Notes: generated from the sequence alone by a model not told the origin. A stretch of 64,000 bases of DNA from Paenibacillus endoradicis (GCF_024721975.1 NZ_JANQBB010000001.1:1291422-1355421), one strand, 5' to 3'. Positions 15,775-23,957 are shown, counted from the stretch's first letter. Numbers and translations are program-made.

Positions 15775-17039
15775 TTGTAATGCCCTCCAATCATGTCTGC
15801 ACGTCGTAGCGCTTGCCCTGAATTCGTAATCGATACAGCTCTAATAACGCTTGTAGCTCCATATTTTTGTTTAATGGCATCCGTCACTTTTTCTAGCGCC
15901 ATTTTTTTATCTTGATCCTGGTCAAACAGCGACAATTGATATTCATCGTCACCAGTCAGCTTTGATAAGCTCACTCCCATTTGTCGTACTGACTGACCAT
16001 CCCAATGTCTATTAAATAACTCTACAGCTGCATGATATACAGTGTTAGTAATATTAGTTGCATCATCCAATTTTAATTGACGGTTAAAACCAGTTGGATA
16101 GTCGTAGTTAGCTCCTTTACAAGTAACCGATACAACGTAAGCCATTAAGTCCTGACTCCGCACACGTTGACATACAATCTCTGATAGCTCTAATAAGATT
16201 ATTTTGATCTCATCTAACTTACTGTAGTCTCGCGGCAACGTCATCATGTTACCGATAGATTTTGGTGTGACTTGATGTGTGCCTGGTGTTACTGGACTAT
16301 CATCTATACCATTTGCAATACGCCAATACAATTCTGCATTAATGTCGGAGTTTTTCCCGAATTTACTACGCATACGCTGTTTGAGTTTATCCAATGGTGT
16401 ATTTGCTAATTCTCCAATCGTATATATGCCCATTGATTGTAGATGAACATTCATCCTTCTTCCTACCATGAACATCTTCTCTATTGGTAATTTCCAAAGC
16501 GTATTCTCAAGATCCTCTTTAAGTAGAGTATACATCCCTGATTTATTCTTCTTCGCGTAATTATCACAAGCTGTTTTTGCGAGTATTTTATTTGTACTAA
16601 TTCCATAGCGTGTATATATGCCAGTTGCTAACGCTACTTGATGCTGTATTAAATGCGCTAACTCATCTGCATTACATTGATAATGCGCCATGCTGCCTGT
16701 AACGTCCAAAAATTGCTCATCTATCGAGTAAGGCTCAACTAAATCAGTATATGATTGATATATCTCAGTAATCTGCATCGATACTTTAATGTATTCTTCC
16801 ATTCGTGGTCGAATTACAACAAGCTCTGGACATTTAGCTAGTGCTGTTCCTAAATTTTCCGCTGTTGTAATACCAAATGATTTTGCTAATGGACAAGCGG
16901 CTAAGATGATTCCCGAACGCCTTTCCGGATCTCCTGCCACTACTAGCGGTTTATTCTCATATTCAGGATGCGCCATCTTTTCCACGCTTGCATAAAAAGA
17001 CTGACAATCTGCTAGCATGATAACTCTTTGCTTAGTCAT
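15771..17039 (-). CDS. uvrX: Y-family DNA polymerase, UvrX/YqjW type
   Basis: 422 residues. Catalytic acidic residues are in place: D11 in LADCQSFYASVE, and D107/E108 in YSIDEQFLD. The fingers segment SGIILAACPLAKSFGI, the HhH region (MFMVGRRMNVHLQSMGIYT) and a C-terminal little-finger domain follow. It is expected to perform error-prone translesion synthesis after DNA damage. It overlaps both neighbours, and two LexA boxes stand before the operon. UvrX-type genes are frequent on SPbeta-like prophages. Confidence 0.9.
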   Translation of the reverse strand: MTKQRVIMLADCQSFYASVEKMAHPEYENKPLVVAGDPERRSGIILAACPLAKSFGITTAENLGTALAKCPELVVIRPRMEEYIKVSMQITEIYQSYTDLVEPYSIDEQFLDVTGSMAHYQCNADELAHLIQHQVALATGIYTRYGISTNKILAKTACDNYAKKNKSGMYTLLKEDLENTLWKLPIEKMFMVGRRMNVHLQSMGIYTIGELANTPLDKLKQRMRSKFGKNSDINAELYWRIANGIDDSPVTPGTHQVTPKSIGNMMTLPRDYSKLDEIKIILLELSEIVCQRVRSQDLMAYVVSVTCKGANYDYPTGFNRQLKLDDATNITNTVYHAAVELFNRHWDGQSVRQMGVSLSKLTGDDEYQLSLFDQDQDKKMALEKVTDAIKQKYGATSVIRAVSITNSGQALRRADMIGGHYK

Positions 17040-17262
17040 TGGCTGTAACCCCTTTTAACACTTTTACATCCTTTATTTTATATATCATTGTTTCGATATC
17101 AACGATGCCCGATACATTGAATGTACGAATTGATTGAGCGGTGTAACAGTATGCTTTGAAGCGTTTTTCACCTACTACAAGGACTTTTACATTGCGAATC
17201 GTTACTTCAAGCTTACTGTCAATATAGATCAGCTGCACTACTTTCCCAATTAGCTCTTGCAT
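17032..17262 (-). CDS. first gene of SOS operon, 76 residues
   Basis: A small beta-rich protein (VVQLIYIDSKLEVTIRNVKV, then RTFNVSGIVDIE) resembling the small WYL-like or beta-barrel proteins that precede UvrX genes. The exact family is not recognised. AAGGAGTGATACC precedes the ATG, and the stop overlaps the polymerase start. Expected to be DNA-damage induced through the two LexA boxes upstream. Confidence 0.7.
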   Translation of the reverse strand: MQELIGKVVQLIYIDSKLEVTIRNVKVLVVGEKRFKAYCYTAQSIRTFNVSGIVDIETMIYKIKDVKVLKGVTAND

Positions 17263-17279
17263 GGTATCACTCCTTGATA

Positions 17280-17314
17280 GAACGTTTGTTCCTATTATAT
17301 GCGAACAAACGTTC
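17280..17314 (-). promoter_or_regulatory. two LexA (SOS) boxes
   Basis: GAACGTTTGTTC (17280-17291) and GAACAAACGTTC (17303-17314) both fit the Gram-positive LexA pattern GAAC-N4-GTTC, with centres 23 bases apart. They lie 18-52 bases before the ATG of the operon, where they would block the promoter. Confidence 0.85.
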
Positions 17315-17419
17315 TTTATTCAATGGTAATATTTTTAATTTTAAAATCTGGAGTGCAAACATCTTTGCTCGAATATGAAACTAATGTATACTCATCATAA
17401 AAATAGTGAGGTGTTGCTA

Positions 17420-17599
17420 GTGGTAATTACGCTCCACGGAAGAGATTTTAAGATTCATGGCTATCGAGTAATCGAAGGAGAATATACTTATGTATTTGCT
17501 ACTGATGAAGAACACAACATTTATAAGTTAACTTGGAGTACTGGGAATGAACCGAATAACCACAATACAATAATCCACGTTATTCACCACAGTGTTTAA
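17420..17599 (+). CDS. small hypothetical protein, intact copy of a duplicated cassette
   Basis: I start it at GTG 17420, after GTGAGGTG; an in-frame ATG at 17375 has no ribosome site. The product of about 60 residues is VVITLHGRDFKIHGYRVIEG, continuing through TYVFATDEEHNIYKLTW. It looks like a single small beta-sheet domain, with no family recognised. The whole neighbourhood is duplicated at 5994-6306, where the gene is dead. Confidence 0.6.
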   Translation: MVITLHGRDFKIHGYRVIEGEYTYVFATDEEHNIYKLTWSTGNEPNNHNTIIHVIHHSV

Positions 17600-17653
17600 A
17601 AGAAAAAAAGCCACCCCACCAGTTACAGTAGAGCAACTTTAAATATTCTTCAT

Positions 17654-17673
17654 GCTAAGAAAAAATTCCTTGC
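17654..17673 (+). repeat. GCTAAGG hairpin family, degenerate copy
   Basis: GCTAAGAAAAAATTCCTTGC, inside the duplicated segment. The match to 6263-6282 is nearly perfect. Confidence 0.5.
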
Positions 17674-17692
17674 ATTTACTAATTAGAATCCT

Positions 17693-17721
17693 ATTTATTG
17701 GTCTAAACTCCGTTAGTTCAA
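17693..17721 (+). repeat. dispersed palindromic repeat, copy 15 (shortened)
   Basis: TATTGGTCTAAACTCCGTTAGTTCAAC has lost part of the loop. It is the point where homology with 5994-6310 ends, and it lies 31 bases beyond the stop of the RHH gene. Confidence 0.55.
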
Positions 17722-17751
17722 CAACCAACCCTTAATTAAGCTCTTAACCTA

Positions 17752-18156
17752 TTATCTTTCCTTCGGTTTATCCCCAATTAAGCCAAACAAAAACATTTGC
17801 GAAAAAGCGTACATTTTGTACGTTTTCGATACACATGAAGGAATTGTTAGATCAAGGTCCAGGTAGGTGGTTAGTATTAACTGTGTAAATTCTTTTTGAT
17901 TCGTTAAGGAGTATTCCTGCAATTGTTTTACAAACTCCTTGTTAACATTTTCTCTCCCCCCAAGCGCTTCTTGCAATTTGTACCCTGCCATATATAGTTC
18001 AGCGGCTACTTCTTCATCAGATCGCTGGTGTTCAGCTATATAATTGGAAATCCAATCACGGACTAGGGACGATGTATCCTTATTATTTTCCTTAGCAATC
18101 TGTTGGAAACTCTCTTTTATGTCTTTAGATATACGTATTTGTAAATTCGTATCCAT
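17752..18156 (-). CDS. ribbon-helix-helix DNA-binding protein
   Basis: 134 residues. The N-terminal 45 form an Arc/CopG-type RHH domain: LQIRISKDIKESFQQIAKEN as beta strand and helix 1, then TSSLVRDWISNYI as helix 2. The C-terminal part is helical and unrecognised. AAGGAGG precedes the ATG. A 13-bp perfect inverted repeat overlies its promoter, so it very probably represses itself. RHH proteins often act as antitoxins, but no toxin gene adjoins it here. Confidence 0.75.
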   Translation of the reverse strand: MDTNLQIRISKDIKESFQQIAKENNKDTSSLVRDWISNYIAEHQRSDEEVAAELYMAGYKLQEALGGRENVNKEFVKQLQEYSLTNQKEFTQLILTTYLDLDLTIPSCVSKTYKMYAFSQMFLFGLIGDKPKER

Positions 18157-18188
18157 CTAGTTGATGCCTCCTTAATATTAATATGCTA

Positions 18189-18233
18189 ATTATAATACAA
18201 TTGTAGTTACATTGTCAATACAATGTAACTACA
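18189..18233 (-). promoter_or_regulatory. promoter and 32-bp operator of the RHH gene
   Basis: On the minus strand TTGACA (18213-18218) and TATAAT (18189-18194) are 18 bases apart. The perfect palindrome TGTAGTTACATTG / CAATGTAACTACA (18202-18233, 6-base centre) covers the -35 box and part of the spacer, the classical position for autorepression. Confidence 0.8.
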
Positions 18234-18269
18234 CGAATCTATGTACGATTCACCTGCTTCATTTGTTTA

Positions 18270-18302
18270 TTTAATCCACTATCCTGCCAGTTAGGTTAAT
18301 GA
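18270..18302 (+). repeat. dispersed palindromic repeat, copy 16
   Basis: TTAATCCACTATCCTGCCAG followed by TTAGGTTAATGA. The last clear copy, just before the Ku gene. Confidence 0.55.
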
Positions 18303-18392
18303 AGTAACGATTACTAACTGAGTTGCGTTTCATTTCTTTATCAAATATTCCATGAAACATTGGACATATTAACAAATAAAGGAGTGATTAAT

Positions 18393-19229
18393 ATGCACAC
18401 AGTATGGAAAGGTGCTATCAGCTTTGGTTTAGTTCACGTCCCTGTTAAAATGCATTCTGCTACAGAGGATAAAGATATACATTTCAGACAACTACATAAG
18501 GATTGTGGTATGCCTATCTCCTACGAAAAGAAATGTAAACATTGTAATAAGGAAATCAGTCCTGATGATATCGTGAAAGGATTTGAATATGACAAGGATA
18601 AGTATGTCATTGTTAAAGAAGAAGAGTTATTAGCTATTCAGCCTAGTTCTGCTCGAGTTATTAAAATACTTGATTTTGTGGATCTAACTGACATAGATCC
18701 AATCTATTTCGAAAAACCTTACTACCTATCCCCTGATATGGCAGGAGCAGGAGCATATAGCTTATTATTAGAAGCAATAAAACAAACCGGTAAGATTGGC
18801 ATTGCTAAAATCTCAATTCGTAGTAAGAGCAACTTAGCAGCTATTCGCGTCGTGGATAATTGTCTTTGCTTAGAAACAATGCATTTCCCTGATGAAATTC
18901 GAGCTATAAGCCAAGTGCCTAATGTACCTGCTGTTACAGAGGTTAATGATAAAGAATTGCAAATGGCGATCACTCTTGTGGATCAACTTAGCGAAAAGTT
19001 TGAAGCAAGTAAATACACAGATGAGTACCGTGTAGCTTTGACGGAACTAATTGAACATAAGATTGCAGGTGAAAGTATCGATATTGTTAATGCTCCAACT
19101 GCTGCTCGATCCAATGTTATTGATCTAATGGCTGCATTACAAGCAAGTATAGATGCTACTAAGCCGCAACCTCCTTCGCCAACTAAACGTAAACGCACTA
19201 CTAAGAAATCTAGCGAGAAAATATCATGA
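18393..19229 (+). CDS. ku: Ku protein (non-homologous end joining)
   Basis: About 278 residues. It has the bacterial Ku core: VWKGAISFGLVHVPVKMHSA at the N-terminus, the Cys-rich KKCKHCNKEISPDDIVKGFE segment, and the YYLSPDMAG and LSEKFEASKYTDEYR motifs, with a basic Lys/Arg-rich tail (KRKRTTKKSS). It binds broken DNA ends and recruits the ligase. The start at ATG 18393 follows GGAGTGATTAAT. It overlaps the ligase gene by four bases. Confidence 0.92.
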   Translation: MHTVWKGAISFGLVHVPVKMHSATEDKDIHFRQLHKDCGMPISYEKKCKHCNKEISPDDIVKGFEYDKDKYVIVKEEELLAIQPSSARVIKILDFVDLTDIDPIYFEKPYYLSPDMAGAGAYSLLLEAIKQTGKIGIAKISIRSKSNLAAIRVVDNCLCLETMHFPDEIRAISQVPNVPAVTEVNDKELQMAITLVDQLSEKFEASKYTDEYRVALTELIEHKIAGESIDIVNAPTAARSNVIDLMAALQASIDATKPQPPSPTKRKRTTKKSSEKIS

Positions 19230-20101
19230 TGGATTTGCCTAAAGTGCCTATGGCTCCAGTTAACTCATCTGAAATACCTATAGGGTCAGAATGGCGTTAT
19301 CAAATAAAATGGGACGGCGTAAGGACATTAGTAAGGCTTGATGGTCTAGGTGGTGTTGAGATATTTTCGAAGCGTGTAGAACCACGTAATGATACTTTTC
19401 CTGAGATTGTTGAATTGTTGAAACCTCTACGTATTGGCGCTTGTGTGCTTGATGGTGAGATAGCATATTTTGACGGGAATAGACCAAATTTTCAACGTGT
19501 ACGACTAGGAGTACAAAAACAAAAATATGATGAATCACTAATTTTTGTGGCATTTGATATGTTGTATGATAATGGTGAGGATATAAGAGGATTACCTTTT
19601 ATTGAGCGTTTTGAAAGACTTCAAAAACATTTTCCGAATCCACAACCTAGACTATTAGTATCTGATCTTTTTGAAGATGGAGAAGCACTTTGGGACTGGC
19701 TCAAAGAAAGAGAATGGGAAGGACTTATCTCGAAGCACATTGATAGTCCGTATGTAGAGGGTAAAGGTCATAAACATTGGTATAAGAAGCGTAAAGAGAC
19801 GCGGCTTACCGTTGATGTGGTAGGTGTAAAATTAAAGAGCGGCCAAGCATCTAGCTTAGTATTACGCTATAAAGATCGATACATAGGCCATGTATCTGGA
19901 CTAGATAATAGATCAAAACAGTTGATAATGCAGTTTGCTCAAGAGCATGTAGGGAGTTGTCCTTTTAAAGAACTCACACCAGGAATGAAGAAGTCTGATG
20001 TGATGTGGTTGAGCATTCCCTTTGCTTGTAAGGTTACTGCTTTAGAGTTTACTGACTCTGGATTATTGAGACAACCTAAGTTACTAGGATTTGGAGTGTG
20101 A
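19226..20101 (+). CDS. ligD: LigD-type ATP-dependent DNA ligase
   Basis: 291 residues: adenylation domain with catalytic K28 in the KxDG motif (IKWDGVR), ISKHIDSPYVEGKGHKHWYK and the KKRKETRLTVDVVG motif, then the OB-fold to the end. No polymerase or phosphoesterase domain is present, so this is a ligase-only LigD that needs other enzymes for end processing. It is coupled to ku by an ATGA overlap. Its last 50 codons are duplicated as a relic at 22615. Confidence 0.9.
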   Translation: MMDLPKVPMAPVNSSEIPIGSEWRYQIKWDGVRTLVRLDGLGGVEIFSKRVEPRNDTFPEIVELLKPLRIGACVLDGEIAYFDGNRPNFQRVRLGVQKQKYDESLIFVAFDMLYDNGEDIRGLPFIERFERLQKHFPNPQPRLLVSDLFEDGEALWDWLKEREWEGLISKHIDSPYVEGKGHKHWYKKRKETRLTVDVVGVKLKSGQASSLVLRYKDRYIGHVSGLDNRSKQLIMQFAQEHVGSCPFKELTPGMKKSDVMWLSIPFACKVTALEFTDSGLLRQPKLLGFGV

Positions 20102-20118
20102 CATTAACATTAGATATA

Positions 20119-20155
20119 AAAAGCCACTCTTATCCATCATAGGTAGAGTGGCTTT
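20119..20155 (+). terminator. terminator of the ku-ligD operon
   Basis: AAAAGCCACTC ... GAGTGGCTTT stem starting 18 bases after the ligase stop. The segment recurs at 23803. Confidence 0.75.
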
Positions 20156-20168
20156 CATCATGTGTTTT

Positions 20169-20190
20169 GCTAAGGATAATTTTCCTTACC
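20169..20190 (+). repeat. GCTAAGG hairpin family
   Basis: GCTAAGGATAATTTTCCTTA followed by CC: two mismatches from the perfect 22-bp palindrome, followed by CTCAACTATTTA. Confidence 0.6.
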
Positions 20191-20301
20191 TCAACTATTT
20201 AAGTAAACGCAGATCTTGACTGATCTATATAAAACATATAGGGCTACTCATTAATGAGTGGCTTCTTTTCATTCAAATATTTGATTAAGGTAACCAAAAT
20301 T

Positions 20302-20338
20302 AATAGCCGCACGAGATTAATTCTCATGCGGCTATTTT
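20302..20338 (+). terminator. orphan terminator 1
   Basis: AATAGCCGCACGAGA / TCTCATGCGGCTATT with a T-rich tail. No gene immediately precedes it. Confidence 0.65.
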
Positions 20339-20397
20339 CACTTCGCAAAAAAACTTGCCCTTATTTAGATACGGTTCACCGTAACATCTATAGAGCG

Positions 20398-20431
20398 AAA
20401 TCTAAGGCACCCGTTTGGGTGCCTTAGATTT
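20398..20431 (+). terminator. orphan terminator 2
   Basis: Perfect 15-bp stem AAATCTAAGGCACCC / GGGTGCCTTAGATTT with a 4-base loop. No intact gene stands before it. It can act on both strands, possibly on the relic at 20526. Confidence 0.7.
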
Positions 20432-20525
20432 GTAGTTGAATATGAACCATCATATGTTTCAACTCATATGACTGAAGTTATACTCTAAGTTCCACACAAG
20501 CTGGACAACTAAACTCAAATATATA

Positions 20526-20720
20526 TTAGTATTCATCCACCCATTCTTCACCTGCAGGTAATGTAACTGCTGTTAGCACCTTATTATTTTTTACGTAACT
20601 CAAATTATATCCCTCTGCAGATGATGCATCTCCTGCCGCGAAGTCAAGTGAAGCGCGAACAGTATCACCAGGAACTGCCACCATCGAAGCCGATACACTA
20701 CGTGCTGCCCTGTCATGGTC
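20526..20720 (-). pseudogene. 3' remnant of an unknown gene
   Basis: A codon-like frame reads RAARSVSASMVAVPGDTVRA, then LDFAAGDASSAEGYNLSY and VTLPAGEEWVDEY-stop. It has no start and no recognisable family. The composition resembles the end of a secreted protein. The upstream part is missing, apparently cut by the insertion of the next gene. Confidence 0.45.
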
Positions 20721-20821
20721 TTGTTACATACTTCGTCTTTTTTCGCTATTACTTTGTTCCTGAAAAATAAAAAATAAAGTATAATGGATGTTGTTGGGAT
20801 AATATAGGAGGTATTGATCAC

Positions 20822-22519
20822 ATGAAGAAAATTCGCTGTAATTCTTTGATTCTTTTATTACTTATCGTCACCTTACTTCCATTAGGTAGCTTTGCCAATG
20901 CCAGTGGTAGCGGAAGTCCTGAAATAACCGTATCAATCGACGGACGCTTCGTCAGCTTCGACGTGCCACCGCAAATGATCAACGGACGAGTTATGGTTCC
21001 GCTTCGTCCTATCTTCGAAGGCCTGGGAGCCAAGGTTGAATGGAATGATAAGACTCAGACCGTCACTGGTAACAAGGGGAGCATATCTGTAGTTCTCATC
21101 TTGAACGAGAAGAAAGCTACTGTCAACGGAAAGACTATTGCTCTGGACGCACCTTCTGCGCAGATCAAAGGTCGCACTTTCGTCCCTGCCCGCTTCGTAG
21201 CCGAGAGCCTTGGGGCCGACGTTAAATGGAATGACACTAAGCAGCAAGTTATCATCACCACTGGTGCTGAAATCGTCACGCTCGACAACTATTTCTTCGT
21301 ATACAACAGCAGCAAGGTGAACGCGACAGACCTCGACGCGATCAGAAAGTTCTCCACCAATTTCAAGAGCACGAATAACATCATCTTCGACGCCAGCCAA
21401 TATACGACTGCACCAAAGCTCTATGACGCATTGAAAGCCGAACAGAAGAAGCTTGGTGGTAAAGTCGCCGGAATCCAGATCTTTGGTCTGGCGAGCGATG
21501 TCCCTTCCTTCTCCTACGTCCATAAAATGAAGCCTACAGAAGGAAATTTTGAATGGAACGGCATCGAGTACGACAAGAGCGGAAAGCCCGAAAAGTTCGT
21601 TTCTGACCTGTTCTACTCCAACTTCAAGAACGACAGCAAATACCTGACGGACGTCACCGTCTACGGAATCATTCAGGAGAATCAACCGGTCAACATTGTA
21701 CCGGAATGGCCTATCTCGCGCCTTCCGCTGACGAAAGGTGAAATCTCCAAGTATATCAGTAACTATGAATCTTACCGCAAGCAAATCGAAGGAAAATCCA
21801 TCCCAACCGTTGCCCTTTCTGCCCCTGTCGAGTTTCAAAAAGGACTGGATGTAGCACAGGATGACATCGGATTCTTTATGAATCGAATGAAAGAAGAAAA
21901 AGAAGAATTCGGTTACTTCAGCAATACTGATCTCCGTACTTATTATAAGGATCTCGCCGTGAATCTGACAAAAGAGAACAAGTCAGGGGTAATGGATCTT
22001 GTAGTAGGTAGCGATGGAGACACAGAAGGAGCCACTCTGAAAAAGGATAGAAAGAATTACTTCTTCGATCGTAAAAGTGTAGCCAGCCTGAACTCCAACT
22101 ACTACACAGCCTTTTTCTGGGGGTCAGGTGCGGCCAATGGACTAAATGCAAACAGTATCATTCACGATGGAATGGCGAAGGGTACAATGATCAATCCTAT
22201 CGCTTTCACTATTGCAACTTACAACAGAGACGTTGCGAACTACTTGTGGCTACCGATCCCTACACCTGAAGGAGAGACAGGAGATAACTGGCATGGTGAT
22301 GTCGCAGTGACCAAAGAACTTTTGAAGGAGAATAATCCATTCTTCTTCGTCTATAAGTATTACGAGGCGATCGAGAGTGGTAAAACACGTCTACAAAGCT
22401 TCTACGAAGCACAAGTAGCGTACGCTAAACTTTCAGTAGATAATAAAAAGAATCTACGGGCTTCGTTAGGATATGAGAACATTATTTCAATACACTATCT
22501 TGGTCTAGCTGACTATTAA
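20822..22519 (+). CDS. secreted protein with copper-amine-oxidase N-terminal (stalk) domain
   Basis: 565 residues. Sec signal peptide (ILLLLIVTLLPLGSFANA), then a two-unit stalk domain at residues 35-155: FDVPPQMINGRVMVPLRPIF and TFVPARFVAESLGADVKWND. A C-terminal region of about 400 residues is unrecognised and may be an enzyme or binding module. AGGAGGTATTGATCAC precedes the ATG. GC content and codon choice in the first two thirds are clearly higher than in neighbours, suggesting recent arrival. It lies between the ligase gene and a duplicated ligase tail. Confidence 0.8.
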   Translation: MKKIRCNSLILLLLIVTLLPLGSFANASGSGSPEITVSIDGRFVSFDVPPQMINGRVMVPLRPIFEGLGAKVEWNDKTQTVTGNKGSISVVLILNEKKATVNGKTIALDAPSAQIKGRTFVPARFVAESLGADVKWNDTKQQVIITTGAEIVTLDNYFFVYNSSKVNATDLDAIRKFSTNFKSTNNIIFDASQYTTAPKLYDALKAEQKKLGGKVAGIQIFGLASDVPSFSYVHKMKPTEGNFEWNGIEYDKSGKPEKFVSDLFYSNFKNDSKYLTDVTVYGIIQENQPVNIVPEWPISRLPLTKGEISKYISNYESYRKQIEGKSIPTVALSAPVEFQKGLDVAQDDIGFFMNRMKEEKEEFGYFSNTDLRTYYKDLAVNLTKENKSGVMDLVVGSDGDTEGATLKKDRKNYFFDRKSVASLNSNYYTAFFWGSGAANGLNANSIIHDGMAKGTMINPIAFTIATYNRDVANYLWLPIPTPEGETGDNWHGDVAVTKELLKENNPFFFVYKYYEAIESGKTRLQSFYEAQVAYAKLSVDNKKNLRASLGYENIISIHYLGLADY

Positions 22520-22527
22520 TAGTCAGA

Positions 22528-22566
22528 GGGTCTATCGGAATCCTCCGATAGACCCTTACTTTTTTC
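22528..22566 (+). terminator. terminator after the stalk-domain gene
   Basis: GGGTCTATCGGA / TCCGATAGACCC stem, 4-base loop, then TTACTTTTTT. Confidence 0.9.
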
Positions 22567-22614
22567 TTATGTCACTTGGATCTAATACCTTCTAGAGTCC
22601 TTCATATGTACCCG

Positions 22615-22771
22615 CCACCCAAGAGTTGGCCCATTTGATAAATTATCGCCGGGCATGAAAAAGTCTGATATAGCTTGGTTAGGAGTGCATTTTCCTTGTA
22701 GGGTTACAGCATTGGAGTTTACTGATTCAGGATTGCTAAGACAACCTATATTGTTGGGATTTGGTGAATAG
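22615..22771 (+). pseudogene. duplicated LigD C-terminal fragment
   Basis: The frame encodes FDKLSPGMKKSDIAWL, then VTALEFTDSGLLRQPI and LLGFGE-stop. It is homologous to the end of the ligase at about 19950-20101 but diverged at many codons. No start and no catalytic domain. With the repeat at 23803 it shows that ligase end and terminator were once duplicated together. Confidence 0.8.
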
Positions 22772-22784
22772 CATTACAAACAAA

Positions 22785-22822
22785 TAGAGCCACTCATACC
22801 CATACAGGTACAGTGGCTCTTG
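22785..22822 (-). terminator. bidirectional terminator
   Basis: AGAGCCACT ... AGTGGCTCT stem between the ligase relic and the convergent stalk-domain gene. Confidence 0.65.
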
Positions 22823-22843
22823 ATTAATTAGATTAATTGCGTA

Positions 22844-23632
22844 TTATTTTGAGAATGAATTTTCCATACCTTGAAGAGTTACATTGTAAAAGAGGTGTTT
22901 GAAACTATCGAATTCTATTTTAAGAATGTTAACTCCCCTTAAATCAATTGAAACTGGAATATTGTTATCGGACGCAGTTACTGATTGGCTACCCAATAGA
23001 ATCTCATCACCAGTTTGATTGACACTATAGAATGTCACACCGTGAGTAATCTCACTTTTAAGTTCATCTATTGAATCAAAGGGATATGCTAGAATTCCTT
23101 TAAGCTCGCTATATTTACTATCAAGCATATAATATCCTTCTCCAAACGTTCCTGGAGGTCCATAGGTCGCACCACTAACAATTAGTGTTTTTAATGCGTT
23201 GAACGGTGTATATTCTTTCCCTAAAATAGAAAACTTAGCACTACTTCCCTTTTCAACAAGGTAACGGAAGGAATTTATTGCAGTTAGTTCCGTTATATCC
23301 GTTTGTTCCGCAACTGGAGCTTCACCAATATAAATAGTCGATGTTTTACCATCCCACGTTACCTCTTTTTCACCATTTGTTAATAGGTTAGACGTAGCAC
23401 GTAATGGTAGGTATGTAGTTCCTTCGTAAATAATCGGTTCTACGACTTTTCCGTTAGCATCTGTAGGCTTAGCGAGTTTACCGTCTACATAAAGCGTAAT
23501 ACCACCTTTTACGACTTGGATCGTAATTAGTTTACTTGCTGCACCTACACTAGTAACGCCAACGACTACAAATAGCATTACTGCAATACCTAATAAGAAA
23601 CCTTTTAATCTTTCTTTCCCTACTTTAATCAA
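22844..23632 (-). CDS. secreted stalk-domain protein
   Basis: About 262 residues from a TTG at 23632, which follows GGGAGG; an upstream ATG-like extension has no ribosome site. N-terminal signal segment (GFLLGIAVMLFVVVGVTSVG), then a copper-amine-oxidase-N-type stalk domain: GITLYVDGKLAKPTDANGKV, EGTTYLPLRATSNLL and VTWDGKTSTIYIG. The C-terminal 150 residues are unrecognised. Likely surface-associated in the cell wall. Confidence 0.75.
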   Translation of the reverse strand: MIKVGKERLKGFLLGIAVMLFVVVGVTSVGAASKLITIQVVKGGITLYVDGKLAKPTDANGKVVEPIIYEGTTYLPLRATSNLLTNGEKEVTWDGKTSTIYIGEAPVAEQTDITELTAINSFRYLVEKGSSAKFSILGKEYTPFNALKTLIVSGATYGPPGTFGEGYYMLDSKYSELKGILAYPFDSIDELKSEITHGVTFYSVNQTGDEILLGSQSVTASDNNIPVSIDLRGVNILKIEFDSFKHLFYNVTLQGMENSFSK

Positions 23633-23802
23633 TATAATTGCCTCCCATGTAAATAATATCAATTTATACCATACCATTTCAGGGATATTTAGTAAACAAT
23701 ACAATATACTTGTCGAAAAAGATTGAGAACAAACTTTATTTGTATTTTGTAAAATACTTTTTGTTTATTGTAATTTTTCTGAATTCATCTCTATAACACA
23801 AA

Positions 23803-23957
23803 AAAGCCACTCTTATCCATCAGATAGAGTTGCTTTCATCATGTGTTTTGCTAAGGAAAATTTTCCTTAGCTCAATTATTTAAGAAAACGAATAACGATC
23901 ATAACTGATCCATATAAAACATATAAAGCCACTCGCTAATGAGTGACTTCTTTATCA
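23803..23957 (+). repeat. about 155-bp direct repeat, copy 2
   Basis: Second copy of 20118-20275, with the same order of stem, GCTAAGG hairpin (perfect here) and second stem (GCCACTCGCTAATGAGTGAC). Confidence 0.75.
23850..23871 (+). repeat. GCTAAGG 22-bp perfect palindrome
   Basis: GCTAAGGAAAA and its exact reverse complement, followed by TCAATTATTTA. Identical to the two prophage copies at 42348 and 54649. Confidence 0.8.

Larger units (their letters stand above)
20118..20275 (+). repeat. about 155-bp direct repeat, copy 1
   Basis: Includes a terminator stem, the GCTAAGG hairpin (20169-20190) and a second terminator-like stem (GCTACTCATTAATGAGTGGC, 20243-20262). It aligns with 23803-23957 with scattered changes. 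Confidence 0.75.

Noticed and set aside
20933..21838. 301-codon open frame on the minus strand within the stalk-domain gene
   Set aside because: It is antisense to a clear secreted protein with signal peptide and ribosome site. The composition is what the higher GC of that gene predicts, and no ribosome site precedes it.
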